In this document: positions 51,742 through 63,403 of the stretch, in pieces
Layout: each line of letters opens with the position of its first letter
Position numbering within the stretch: position 1 is the first letter of the stretch
From: Arsenophonus sp052401645
Lineage (GTDB): Bacteria > Pseudomonadota > Gammaproteobacteria > Enterobacterales > Enterobacteriaceae
Assembly (NCBI GenBank): GCA_052401645.1
Contig: CP198939.1
Span: 682,001-746,000 of the forward strand
DNA length: 64,000 bases
Direction of reading: 5' to 3'
Notes under the pieces: model-generated
Seen by the model: the letters and a program-made list of their open reading frames with translations, nothing else
The model's database searches: none
What the model was told of the DNA's origin: nothing
Made by a program: the position numbers and the translations under genes

Positions 51742-53308
51742 TATTACTTATCAGTATTTGATACTATAATTTATATTATAACTTTATATATTAATAGTAA
51801 TTAATATTTACACTAATTGTAATTAATTTGATTTTAATGATAATTTTGTTAAAAATTTAATAAAGCAAATATCAAGAATTGAATTGAGTTTTTTAATAAA
51901 ATAATTTTTATTTTTTATCATTAATCTAACTATATTCTAGATAGTAATTTAATTTATTAAAATATAGAACATTTGTAATTGATATATCTCAATATGGTAA
52001 GTTTTAATTCTTAATTAAAATATACTGTTTTATATATAAAACAGTTAAGTAAATTAATTTACCTTTTAATATGAAAAATATTTTATTTATATAATAAATA
52101 AAATATTTATATATATTATTAGTTTTAATTATATTACTAAATATTTATTTAAATAAGTAATTTTTATAGTAAATTAATTATTGATTAATTAATACATCTT
52201 GTTATTATTTAAAGTAATTAAATTGAGAATTAAATTAATTAAATCACTAAAATAAATAGTTATTGCTTATCTCTGAGATTATAATAATAGTTATTTATTT
52301 TTTTATTATGAAATATATATATTATTGTTATAGAGTTATAAAAACTTAATAATAAATTATTATGTTTTAAATCTGAAATTTTCAGAAAGTTTATTTCATT
52401 TTATGAAAATAAAATAAAAAATATTTTTATTATAAAAAGATTGAGTTTTTATATTTAATGATAATAATAATTTATTATGAATTTTATTAATTATATAATA
52501 TTATATTATTATGATAGATAATATATCATAAATATGATAATATATAAAATATCTATTAGTAATCAAATTAAAATATTTAAAAATTATTTATAATGAAATA
52601 ATATAGTAAATATCAATATTTATAAATAAAAATATTGATTATAAATATAATTCTTAACTTATAATAAAACTTATATTAAAAGATATTAATTAAACTATTA
52701 TTCAGTATATAAATTTCCAAAGAAACATTAAGCAAATATAATTTCTTTTACTAATAGTTTATTATTTAATAAATATTTAAATGTTAATGAATTTCATAAA
52801 ATTAAATTATTTATCTTAAATAAAATATATTAATTCATTTTTAATAAAGATTTAATTCATTTTAATAGATAACTTAACGAAGATTACTAAATGGAATTTA
52901 AAACAAAAAAATGTTTTCTTAATTAAGAATTTGACTGAAATATAATGAGATATTTCTTAAAATAAAAACATAATTAACAAATGGTAAACTTTATTGAAAA
53001 CTAATTTCGTTACTATATTTTTATTAATAATATAATACATTTGTTAATGATAATATAGAGTTTATAAAACTAAGATTTATCTAAAAATAACTAAATTAAT
53101 TATTGGAAGATTGTTGTTTTTTTTAAAAATTTAATTTAATTTTTTAATTAATATAAATAAATATATTTAACAAACAATTTAATGTATTCATATATTATCA
53201 TAATTTTAATAATTTACGTAATAAGTTTTTAATATGATCAAATAAAAATGATATAATATTTTATATATAATATACATTTAAATATATTATAAATAATTAT
53301 AAGAAGTC

Positions 53309-53362
53309 TATTTTAATCAAAAGAAATATTGATTTAAATCAATATTTCTTTTGATTAAAATA
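53309..53362. repeat. 54-bp perfect loop-free palindrome
   Basis: 27-bp arms (53309-53335 and 53336-53362) are exactly complementary with no spacer. The arm contains AATCAAAAGAAATATTGATT. The match breaks at 53308/53363. It includes more G and C than the surrounding desert. Confidence 0.9.
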
Positions 53363-55512
53363 AGAAAATCATATATGATTAAATAATTCTTTATATTGTT
53401 TAATAATGAGTAAATATCATTTTATATCGAATTTTAAGTGATATCAACTAAAAAATATAGTATCTATAATGATAGATATATTAGTAAATCCCATACTTAT
53501 ATAATATAAAATTTTATTTTTTTACATTATATATTATGATTCATATATTATAACTTTTTTATTATTTACTATATTAAAAAGTCGAATTATTCTTTTTATT
53601 GTATATTTGATATTATTGATCTTGAAAAAAAATTATTTTATATAACTATGTATTATTAATTATAAATCAACAATTTATAAATAAAGTAAGAGAAGTATAA
53701 ATATTAACTTTATTTAAAAATTTTCATTAACTTATTAAGTATGAAACTTTAATTAGTTTGCATATGAAAAAGTCTACACCATCAATATTAATAGTTGTAT
53801 AACTATAATTGATATGAGAATAATAAAGGCTATGAGATGAAAATTAATAGTATTATAAACTATCACTAAACGTTTACTATAATAATAGTAATTAGCAAAA
53901 CATCTATTTAATTATTATTAACAAAATTTAATTTAGTAAAAATATTTAAGTCAGATTAATATTTTATATTCTTTTCTTAATTATAATAAAGTTTATATTT
54001 TCAATAAAAATAACAAAAAAGTTATTAATATTTATTAACTTACATAATGAAATTTAATATTAATTTCTATATTAAAAATATATATAAATTAGTTAATTAA
54101 TAATTGAAAAATAATGAGTATTAAGTATTTTTTAATTATATTTTAAAAATATAATTAAAGATGATTATATATAAATAAATAGTTAAATAAATCTTTTTAA
54201 GTCGTAGAAGTTAAATAGAAAATTCAAAATTGTTATATCATATAATGATAATTTAAATTATTAATAATATAAAATAAATACTTAATTTTATACCTTAAAA
54301 CCATAAATATTTAGATTAATAAAATTATTACTATTAGTATTAATTATAATAATTTTATATTTATAAAATAAATTATTAATAATAATTCAATAGATTTAAT
54401 TATATTAAAATAATTTAATTTGATTATTGATTCGTATATGAATATTTAATTAATTAAAAAAAATAATATAGATTATTTTTATATAATTGATATTTATTAA
54501 ATTTTTATAAAATTTCACCATATACATAATATTAACTTTAGTTTATATCTATACCTTTTATAAAAGATTATTAATATTGAAATACTTTTATGCAAAATAT
54601 TAAAGCATTGATAAAATCAATTAAAAATTATTTCATATTTAAAAATAAAATTATTTTTAAATATTTTAAATATTATGCTTAGATAAAAATAGAAAGTTAA
54701 TAGTTAATTTTGCTAAAAAAATAAGAAAAAAATATTATAAGTTATTAACTCTAGAATAGAGTTAATAGAAGATCATAAAATATTATCATTTAATTTAATA
54801 CATCACTAATTTTAGTTATAATATAATTAATAAAATTAATTTTTAAATCATTAATTTTATAATTAAAGGTGAAAAATTATTTTTAAAATATCCAAATGAA
54901 AATTAAAACTATCTATCTTTTGATCTTAAAATATAAAAATAAAGTATTTTTCCATTTAAATATTTTAAGCTGAGCTATTATTTTAATTTTTAACATATTA
55001 TAAAAAATAATAATAAAAATAAAACTTTAACTATTTTATTTATAATAATTTATTATTAATAACTTATTTAGTATTTATTTGTTACTAGATTAAATATTTT
55101 ATTTAATATTATTTGATTATCTTGAAATTAAATAACTACGACTGTATCTGAATCATAATTTACATAAAAATATTTTATATGAAATTAAAGAATATTTTCT
55201 TTATTAAATTATTTTTAATACTTTAAATATTAAAATTATTTAGAATAAATGTAATAATTATAATTAACAAATATTATGAATATAAAAACTATTAAAAATT
55301 TTAATTAATAATTAACAAACAGAATTCTAAATTTATTAATTCATAATTAATATACTCTTCTTTTATTAGAAATAATAATAAGATTGGATTAAATATAAAT
55401 TTAAAAGTTTACAGTAAAATTTATTCTAAATTTGATATAATATCAAATATTTATATTTAACTAATAATAGTAATATTATTAAAAATAATTTTTAAATAAT
55501 ATAAGATTAAAA

Positions 55513-55553
55513 AATATATTAATAATATTTTAATAAAATATTATTAATATATT
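55513..55553. repeat. Hairpin with 20-bp perfect arms, 1-base loop
   Basis: 55513-55532 is exactly complementary to 55534-55553. The arms consist only of A and T, so chance formation is easier here than in the mixed-sequence palindromes. Confidence 0.6.
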
Positions 55554-55891
55554 CAAATGTTAATATTTTTCGTATTTGCTGATAATTAATATCAATTTTA
55601 AAAAAGTTAAATTTACTATATTTATAGTATAATAAAATTATTATAAATTTTAATTTCTATCAGATATACATCTGCATTATAATAGTGGAATTATTTAAAT
55701 AATTAATATATATTTATATATTTTATAAATAATGTTATTTAATAAAATGTTATATGGATTATTACTTAATTTAAAATTTAAATGTCATTTAATTGATTTT
55801 TTATTAAAGATTAGTTTATCAATTAATTTAGGTTTATAAAAGTTATTGAGAATAATCTAAGATATTTTAAATTATTTATTAAGAATGAAGA

Positions 55892-55929
55892 AATAAGTTT
55901 TATTATTTTATAAAATAATAAAACTTATT
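55892..55929. repeat. 38-bp perfect loop-free palindrome
   Basis: Centred on TATTTTATAAAATA, with outer arms AATAAGTTTTAT and its complement. No adjacent gene. Confidence 0.75.
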
Positions 55930-57547
55930 AAGATTATATAACATAATGAAATTATGTGAATTAAATTACCATAACATCTATTAAATCGAAGAAATATTTA
56001 TCTTGTACATTAGTAATATTAATTGGTATAATAAAAAATTATCATTATGGTATTTAATTAATATTAACATAATATATCGCTAAATATCACTGAGATTTTA
56101 ATTTTGATGTTTGAAGATTTTATGCAGAACACTTTATATAAGATATTTCTTCATTTTTTAATTAACATGTTAACTAATAAATTTTAATATTATTTAATAT
56201 ATTATATAATATTAATATTTCGAGTTGATTATTAACTTATCTTGATTTTACTTTAATGATTATTAAATATGAAATATTTTTTATATTATAAAAGTATTCT
56301 TAAAAATAAAAAGTTTTAATTTTTAAACTTATAGATAATTTTATATATTATAGAGAGTATTGATCATTATTAATGATAATATCTTAATATTTTAGAAACA
56401 ATTAATAAAATTCATTATTAATATAAATTATAAAGAAAATATTGTTAACAATAGCTTTTTAATGATTTTTTTAATAAAAACAATTTATGATTTGATGAAA
56501 ATATTAAGAATATTATTCTTTAATAAACTAAAGATAGAATGATATATGATATTAGATTAGTGTTTTTTGGTAAAATAATTTAATTTAAAATGTTTAATTA
56601 AAAATAATTATTAATTAAATAAAATACTTAATTCTTAAAAGTATACTTGATAATTTTAATAAAAAAATAAATGATAGCATCATATTTAACTAATAATAAT
56701 ATACAATATTAAAAAAGATGTTTTTACTTAAATTATAAAAAAATTAAAATCAACTAAACTTATCTTTATTTATTATTAAACTAATTTATCACTTTTATCG
56801 TTTTATATATAATCAGTATTTTTTAAAATATTATTTTGTAATTTGTTTTATTGATAATATTAATATTTATTATTTTAATAATTATAAAAATAATTTTTGA
56901 TAAATTAATTATTATTATAATTCTTTATATTCTGTTATTTTTAATTGAATCTTAAATCTGTAATTTCTAATTTTTGTTACTAAATGATGATGGAGTAACT
57001 ATAAAAATTTTAATTGATGGAATTATTTTTATAGACAATAATGAATATTATTATTTTATTACCTTATCTTAATTTTAAAATGAAATTAATAATTTTGGAT
57101 ATAATACTAAATTTATTAATAACTATATTAATCGATATCATTTTATCTGATTAATTAAAAGTAAATTAAAAAATTAACTATTTTATTGAATGTTCAAACT
57201 AAAGTTTTAAAAAAGTTTAAATTTGCTATTTAATCGGTTTTAATTTTTTTTAAATTTATATCATTCTCTATAATTTATTTTTGAATATATTTTTTCTTTA
57301 TTATATAGAATAGTATGAAAATTATGTTATTAATAAAAATATTTATTTCTGAATTAAAAACTTATTAATATGAATATGATAATAAAGTATAATTTAATAA
57401 ATAAAATTTATCATTAATTGTACTACTTATTTTTTATAAAATTAAACTTATTAATCTATAATTTATTATAGAATTAATTAAATAAAAATAAGACTATATA
57501 TCCATCCTATTTAATATTTTATTTAAATCAAAGCAATATAATTATTT

Positions 57548-57583
57548 ATTTTATTATTTATCATTAATGATAAATAATAAAAT
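57548..57583. repeat. 36-bp perfect loop-free palindrome
   Basis: Centred on TTATCATTAATGATAA. Its right end overlaps the first unit of the tandem repeat at 57576, which suggests that the two arose at one unstable site. Confidence 0.75.
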
Positions 57584-57639
57584 GTTTTAATGAAATAGTT
57601 TATAATAAAATGTTTTAATGAAATAGTTTATAATAAAAT
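57576..57639 (+). repeat. Tandem duplication, 28-bp unit, about 2.3 copies
   Basis: Units 57576-57603 and 57604-57631 are identical (start AATAAAATGTTTTAATGAAA), followed by eight bases of a third copy (57632-57639). There is no reading frame and no similarity to the coding genes. Identity of the units implies a recent duplication. Confidence 0.85.
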
Positions 57640-60263
57640 ATTACTATTTAATATAGTAATATTTTATTAATCTCATCTAATATAATTATTAATAATATAG
57701 TAATTTAAATAATTTTTTTTATTTTAGAAAAATTATTTAAGTAATATTATGATTATTAAATATTTATATCATAAAATGATAAAAAATTCTAATATTTATT
57801 TAATGCTTAAAATCAAGTTGTTAATAGATATTTAAAAAATAATAGTATTTTAAAGTAAAATATATCTCATTAATTAATATTATTATAGTAAATTTATAAT
57901 AGAGTATAGCAAATAATCATATATTTTTTATTTATATTATGATTAATATAGCTTTATTGCTATCATTAATATTCATATCTATTATGAAGAATAAGATAAT
58001 TAATAAAAAATTATTGATACATTAAGTATTTGAAATTGAGTAATAATGTTAATTAAATTTTATGTTTTGAACATCATTAGATTAATATTTATAACTATCT
58101 AATATAAAATATTTGTTTTATTTATTAATTTTAATTATTTTGATAATATCACATTATACTAAATAATAAATCCTTAATTTCTATATTTAATAGTTCATTT
58201 GTTTTTTATTTATATCTATTTGAAAAATAATAAAATTTTGAAAAAAATAATATATAAATATTACTCGTTATTTCTTTATTTAAATAAAAATAAAAATTTT
58301 TTGTTTTCTCAATAATAATAACTAAACTAAATATATCTTTTTGATAATATCAAGATATAGAAGATTTTGGAAAAAGAAGTAATTACTTAACGGAAAATAC
58401 TTTGAGTTAGATTTTAATTATATTAAACATATCATCTAAACTATATATATTCTACATTTTTTTGAAAAAATCACTAATATTTAATATTAGTGCTAATTTA
58501 TAGTAAAATATAAATATATATAATTTTATATGAGATATCTATGATTAAATTAATAATTTTTTCTTAAGTATAGAAAATAAAGTGGTTATATTACATCTAA
58601 TATAGCTAAATATTATAAATTAGGTTAATAAATTAAATAGTAAGATATTTAATCTTATTTTATTTATTAAAAATTTATCAAGATTATATACTAAATTTAT
58701 ATTTAGTTATAATTTATATATTTTATTAAGTATCTTCTTTTCATATTCTTTTGATAATGATTATTTATTAACTTAATAGATATCATTAGTTACTAGATTT
58801 ATCAATTTACTAATAATAACATCAAGAATAATTTGAATAAAAATAGTTAGGATAGTATATAGAATTATCTAATTCTATTTTAATTTAAAATAGAATCTAT
58901 ATATTATTATAATAATAAGTCGAAATAAATTTAATTATTTGATAGTTAATCAATAAAAATAAATAAATAAAATAAAGATATATATTTTAAATATAAATGA
59001 TTTTTTTATTTAATTTACTAATCTTAACTAATGTTTACATTAATTTATGAATACTATTTAAATAAATCATTATTATATTTAATAATAATGATCTCATTTA
59101 GTATTATTTAATATCTATTAATAATATAGATATAGTTTTTTTGTTAAAAGATTTTATCTTATAAGATATAAACTGAAATAAATTCTTAATATTTAAAATA
59201 AGTTTAATTTAAAAAGAAATATTTAAATTTATTAATTTTAAATTAAACTAATCTATAAAATATATTACTTTAATTATAAAAGTATATATATAGTTTATTA
59301 AATAATAATATTCAATAACAATAATAATAGTAATTATATTAATAATGTATTAATTATAATATTAATTTTATATTGCTATTAAAAAAATAATAATAAAAAT
59401 TATTTTTATTTTAAAATTTAAATATCATTATTATAATCTACTAACTAGTATTGATGTAATTTTTATTACTAACTAACAAAATAAAATTATTAAATTATGT
59501 TTATATGATTTCATTTTTGATTCGTTAAAATATTAATATAATAACTTTTATATAATTTATATTTATATATAAAGACCAGATGTATTATAAAATATTTTTG
59601 TTAAATAACCTTACTTATATTTTATATTAAAGTTTCCAAAATAATATAATTTAAATATTATAAGTTTGATATTTTATATTTTAAAATAATTCATTTATAT
59701 AAAGATATCAATAATAAAACCATTTAATAATAATATTTATAAATAAATTTACTATTAAAATAAATTAATACTTAAATGTATATTTATGTATTTTAAATAA
59801 AAAGATTTTATTAAATAATTATTAACATATTATTTAATCAAATTATTTTGTCAGTATTCACAATCGATTAATATTAGAATAGATAAATTTAATATCGTTT
59901 TAATATTCCTTATTTTATAATCTTTAATATATTTTATTTATAAAAATATTATATTCATATATAAAACATAGATCACTATTTTATATATAAATAATTCGAT
60001 TATTTTATTATCTATTTTTTTGTTTATTTTATAAAGAATCTATTTTAACTAAAATATTTCATGTTTTAATATAAAAGTGTGTAATCCTATACTTATTAAT
60101 ATCTATATATTAATCTTAATTTTTAATAAATCTATTTTAAATTCGATAAATACTTTATTTGGAGAGATCTCTTTTATTATGAAAAGATATTAATGAATTA
60201 AAAGATAAATAATTATGATGTTTTTAATTTAATCAAACAAAATATATAAGTAATAAATATCAT

Positions 60264-61646
60264 TCACCTATTAACTTTGTCTAGATGTTTAACTAGATCT
60301 ATTGAGTAGCCAATATAATTTGATGGTGTCATTTTTTTTAAACGTTTTTTTTCTGTCTTTGGTAAATCTAAATTATCAATAAAAGTTTTAATGCTTTCTG
60401 CCGTAATATGTTTTCCTCTGGTTAAAGTTTTTAATTTTTCATAAGGTCTTTTAATTCCATAACGGCGCATAACAGTTTGAATACCTTCAGTTATCACTTC
60501 CCAATTATCATTTAATTCTGTTTTTAAATTTTTTTTATTAACATCTAGTTTAGTTAAACCATTTAATGTTGATTGATAAGCAATTAAAGCATAACCAATT
60601 GCGACTCCTAAATTACGTAATACTGTTGAATCAGTTAAATCACGTTGCCAACGTGAAATTGGTAATTTCTTTGCTAAATGATTTAATATTGCATTTGCTA
60701 AACCCAGATTACCTTCTGAATTTTCAAAATCAATTGGGTTAACTTTGTGAGGCATGGTTGACGAACCGATTTCATTGATAATTATTTTTTGCCTAAAATA
60801 ACTAAGAGAAATATAACCCCATATATCTTGATTGAAATCTATTAGAATCGTATTAAATCGAGAAATGCAATCAAATAATTCAGAAATATAGTCATGCGGT
60901 TCAATTTGAGTTGTAAGAGGATTCCATGTTGCACCTAAAGAAGTAACAAATTCTTCACTAAATAAATGCCAATTTATATTAGGATAAGCTGATAAATGAG
61001 CATTATAGTTACCAACTGCACCATTAATTTTTCCTAAAATTTCTATTTTTTTTAATTGTCGATATTGTCGTTCCATACGATAGGTAAAATTAGCAAATTC
61101 TTTACCAATAGTAGTTGGGCTTGCTGGTTGACCATGCGTTCTTGATAATAAAGGTATATTATGATAAAGGTATGCAAACTTCTTTAAATCATTAATAATT
61201 TTTTTCCAATGAGGAAGAATAACATGATTTATTGCTGTTTTTAACATTAGTGCATGAGAAAGATTATTGATATCTTCAGAAGTACAAGCAAAGTGGATGA
61301 ATTCCTCTACTTTTTTTAGTTCAGGAATCGATCTAATTTTTTCTTTTATAAAATATTCAACTGCTTTTACATCATGATTAATTTTTTGTTCAATCTGTTT
61401 TATCTGAATCGCATCATTTTCACTGAAGTTAGTTATAATTTGTTCAAGATAATCTATTGTTTCTGGACTAAATGCGGGAACTTCTTTAATTTCAGCAGAT
61501 GCTGCTAATTTTTGTAACCATCGTACCTCAATTTCTATACGATACTTCAGTAAAGCAAATTCACTGAAAATTAAACGCAATGTGTTAACTTTATCGCTAT
61601 AACGGCCATCAATTGGTGAAATAGCAGTTAGTGAAGATAATTTCAT
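60264..61646 (-). CDS. purB: Adenylosuccinate lyase
   Basis: Removes fumarate from SAICAR (step 9 of purine synthesis) and from adenylosuccinate on the way to AMP. 460 residues against 456 in E. coli. N-terminus MKLSSLTAISPIDGRYSDKV. H171 (in LLSRTHGQP) is the catalytic histidine of the family. The flexible signature loop is GSSTMPHKVNPIDFENSEGN, with the catalytic serine at 295/296. TSEDINNLSHALMLK, KINGAVGNYNAH, RWQRDLTDSTVLRNLG and NYIG near the end are all conserved. A weak AGGT ribosome site lies upstream. With PurC in the same window, steps 8 and 9 are both secured. It is downstream of mnmA in the ancestral order, with hflD lost from between them. Confidence 0.97.
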   Translation of the reverse strand: MKLSSLTAISPIDGRYSDKVNTLRLIFSEFALLKYRIEIEVRWLQKLAASAEIKEVPAFSPETIDYLEQIITNFSENDAIQIKQIEQKINHDVKAVEYFIKEKIRSIPELKKVEEFIHFACTSEDINNLSHALMLKTAINHVILPHWKKIINDLKKFAYLYHNIPLLSRTHGQPASPTTIGKEFANFTYRMERQYRQLKKIEILGKINGAVGNYNAHLSAYPNINWHLFSEEFVTSLGATWNPLTTQIEPHDYISELFDCISRFNTILIDFNQDIWGYISLSYFRQKIIINEIGSSTMPHKVNPIDFENSEGNLGLANAILNHLAKKLPISRWQRDLTDSTVLRNLGVAIGYALIAYQSTLNGLTKLDVNKKNLKTELNDNWEVITEGIQTVMRRYGIKRPYEKLKTLTRGKHITAESIKTFIDNLDLPKTEKKRLKKMTPSNYIGYSIDLVKHLDKVNR

Positions 61647-62293
61647 TGAAAGTTACCTAAATTTATAAAAAATAATTATTAAAATATTTTATTACTAATA
61701 GAATATTTTAATAATTATTCAAAAAACATTAATTATAGACGTCTTTAATTAATTTATTATCAGATAATATTTTTATAAATATAAATTAAATAATAATTCA
61801 TATATTTTGATTTAATATTAATATATATTATATAATATTAAGAAAATTAGTAATCTTGAATTTTAAAAAATAAATAAAAAAAGATAATTCTTTAAATAAA
61901 GCATTTGCTAATGTATTTAAATATTATTAAAATTAAAATATATTATTAAGATATTTTTTAAATCAAAATAATTTAATAAATTATTAAATTTATCACTTAC
62001 CTGTTAATTTTTATTTTATAATTTCATCAAATAAAATTTAACCAATATTAAATTAAACTCGAATAAAACAAATTATTTAATCTATTATCAATATAAGTAA
62101 GATATTAATAAAGTGTTAAATAAATATTTTTGTATTTCCATAAACAGATATTGCAAATATTTAATTAATATTTAGCACATGTTATTAATCATTATTTTCA
62201 TATTATCATTAATTTTTTCTTAATTTATTTATTAAAAAAATAAAAAGTTAGTTTTTTACCACTAAAATAGGTTTCTTAATTTAGTGAAATTTT
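61647..62293 (-). other. Gap at the hflD position between mnmA and purB
   Basis: In E. coli the order is mnmA-hflD-purB, with HflD of 213 residues (about 640 bases). This gap is 647 bases, close to the length of the missing gene, but stops fill all frames. I could not recover any convincing HflD peptide on the minus strand. The loss of hflD is inferred from position and size, not from residual similarity. CACTAAA and TTTAGTG near 62261-62287 can pair, just after the mnmA stop. Confidence 0.5.
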
Positions 62294-63403
62294 TTATATC
62301 AACTTTTTAATACGCGTTTCAATAATTCCTCCACCTAAACAAATATCTTTTTGATAAAATACCGCTGATTGACCAGGTGTAACAGCTAAAACAGGATAAT
62401 TAAAATATACAGCTATTTTATCATTATCAATTTTTTTAATTGTGCATGGAATATCTGGCTGTTGATAACGTATTTTAACAGTGTATTGATTCGTTTCGTT
62501 TAATTCTAATGGATTAATCCAATGAATTTGCTCTATAATAAATCCTGAAGACATTAAATATAGATTATCATGACCTTGAGCAACAATTAAACGATTATTT
62601 TTAATATCTTTATCGACTACATACCATGGATCATTGTTAGCCTTTCGTACACCACCAATGCCTAATCCTTTACGCTGACCTAAGGTATGATACATTAAAC
62701 CTGCATGCTTACCTAAAATTTTACCATTAACTGTAATAATTTCACCTGGTTGATTAGGAATATATCGAGAAAGAAAATCTCTAAATTTACGTTCACCAAT
62801 AAAACAAATCCCTGTTGAATCTTTCTTTTTAGCATTAATTAAACCAATTTTTTCAGCGATATAACGAACGGTTAATTTATTCAATTCACTGATTGGAAAA
62901 AGACTTTGTGCTAGTTGAGATTGATTTAAAGCATAAAGAAAATAACTTTGATCTTTCTTTTTATCGAAACTACGCAATAATTGATGACATCCATGAATAG
63001 TTTTTCGTCTAGCATAGTGTCCAGTAGCAATATAATCTGCATCAAGATTTTTAAAGGCAAATTCTAAAAATGTTTTAAATTTTATTTCTTTATTACATAA
63101 AATATCTGGATTTGGTGTACGTCCAGCTTTATATTCAGCAAGAAAATGAGAAAAAACATTTTCCCAATATTCGATTGCAAAATTAACAGTATGAAGTTCT
63201 ATATCAAGTTTATCGCATACAGATTGCGCATCTATTAAATCATTTGTTACTGAACAATATTCTTCATTATCATCTTCTTCCCAGTTTTTCATAAATAAAC
63301 CAACAACCTCATAACCCTGTTGTTTTAATAGATATGCAGATACTGATGAATCAACTCCACCAGACATACCAACAATAACTTTCTTTAATTTATTATATGA
63401 CAT
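62294..63403 (-). CDS. mnmA: tRNA-uridine 2-sulfurtransferase MnmA
   Basis: Thiolates U34 of tRNA(Lys), tRNA(Glu) and tRNA(Gln), using ATP and sulfur relayed from IscS. 369 residues against 368 in E. coli. PP-loop GMSGGVDSS at residues 12-20, MKNWEEDD (38-45), YKAGRTPNPDILCNKEIKFK with the first catalytic cysteine C103, ATGHYARR (126-133), KKKDSTGICFIGERKFRDFL with the second cysteine C200, then HTLGQRKGLGIGG and the C-terminal beta-barrel ending TPGQSAVFY and CLGGGIIETRI. All active-site residues are intact. A GAG ribosome site precedes the ATG. Wobble thiolation matters for the A-rich Lys, Glu and Gln codons favoured in this genome. Confidence 0.97.
   Translation of the reverse strand: MSYNKLKKVIVGMSGGVDSSVSAYLLKQQGYEVVGLFMKNWEEDDNEEYCSVTNDLIDAQSVCDKLDIELHTVNFAIEYWENVFSHFLAEYKAGRTPNPDILCNKEIKFKTFLEFAFKNLDADYIATGHYARRKTIHGCHQLLRSFDKKKDQSYFLYALNQSQLAQSLFPISELNKLTVRYIAEKIGLINAKKKDSTGICFIGERKFRDFLSRYIPNQPGEIITVNGKILGKHAGLMYHTLGQRKGLGIGGVRKANNDPWYVVDKDIKNNRLIVAQGHDNLYLMSSGFIIEQIHWINPLELNETNQYTVKIRYQQPDIPCTIKKIDNDKIAVYFNYPVLAVTPGQSAVFYQKDICLGGGIIETRIKKLI

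Larger units (their letters stand above)
51742..60263. other. Non-coding desert, about 8.5 kb, between purN and purB
   Basis: No intact gene. In E. coli ppk and ppx follow purN, but I see no trace of either. It carries the densest set of perfect palindromes (53309-53362, 55513-55553, 55892-55929, 57548-57583) and a tandem duplication (57576-57639). Readable patches that could not be identified: near 53760-53830 (MKKSTPSILIVV on plus, a hydrophobic run on minus), 56984-57070 (DDGVTIKILIDGIIFIDNNE) and 58350-58410 (QDIEDFGKRSNYLTENTLS). An AGAGATCTCT palindrome with TTTTATT lies about 100 bases past purB. Confidence 0.85.

Noticed and set aside
57576..57639. CRISPR array
   Set aside because: Only two units lie directly adjacent with no spacers. 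It is a simple tandem duplication. No cas gene is present.
61647..62293. Calling an hflD pseudogene
   Set aside because: Only position and length support it. I could not align any peptide to HflD, so it is listed as a gap and not as a pseudogene.
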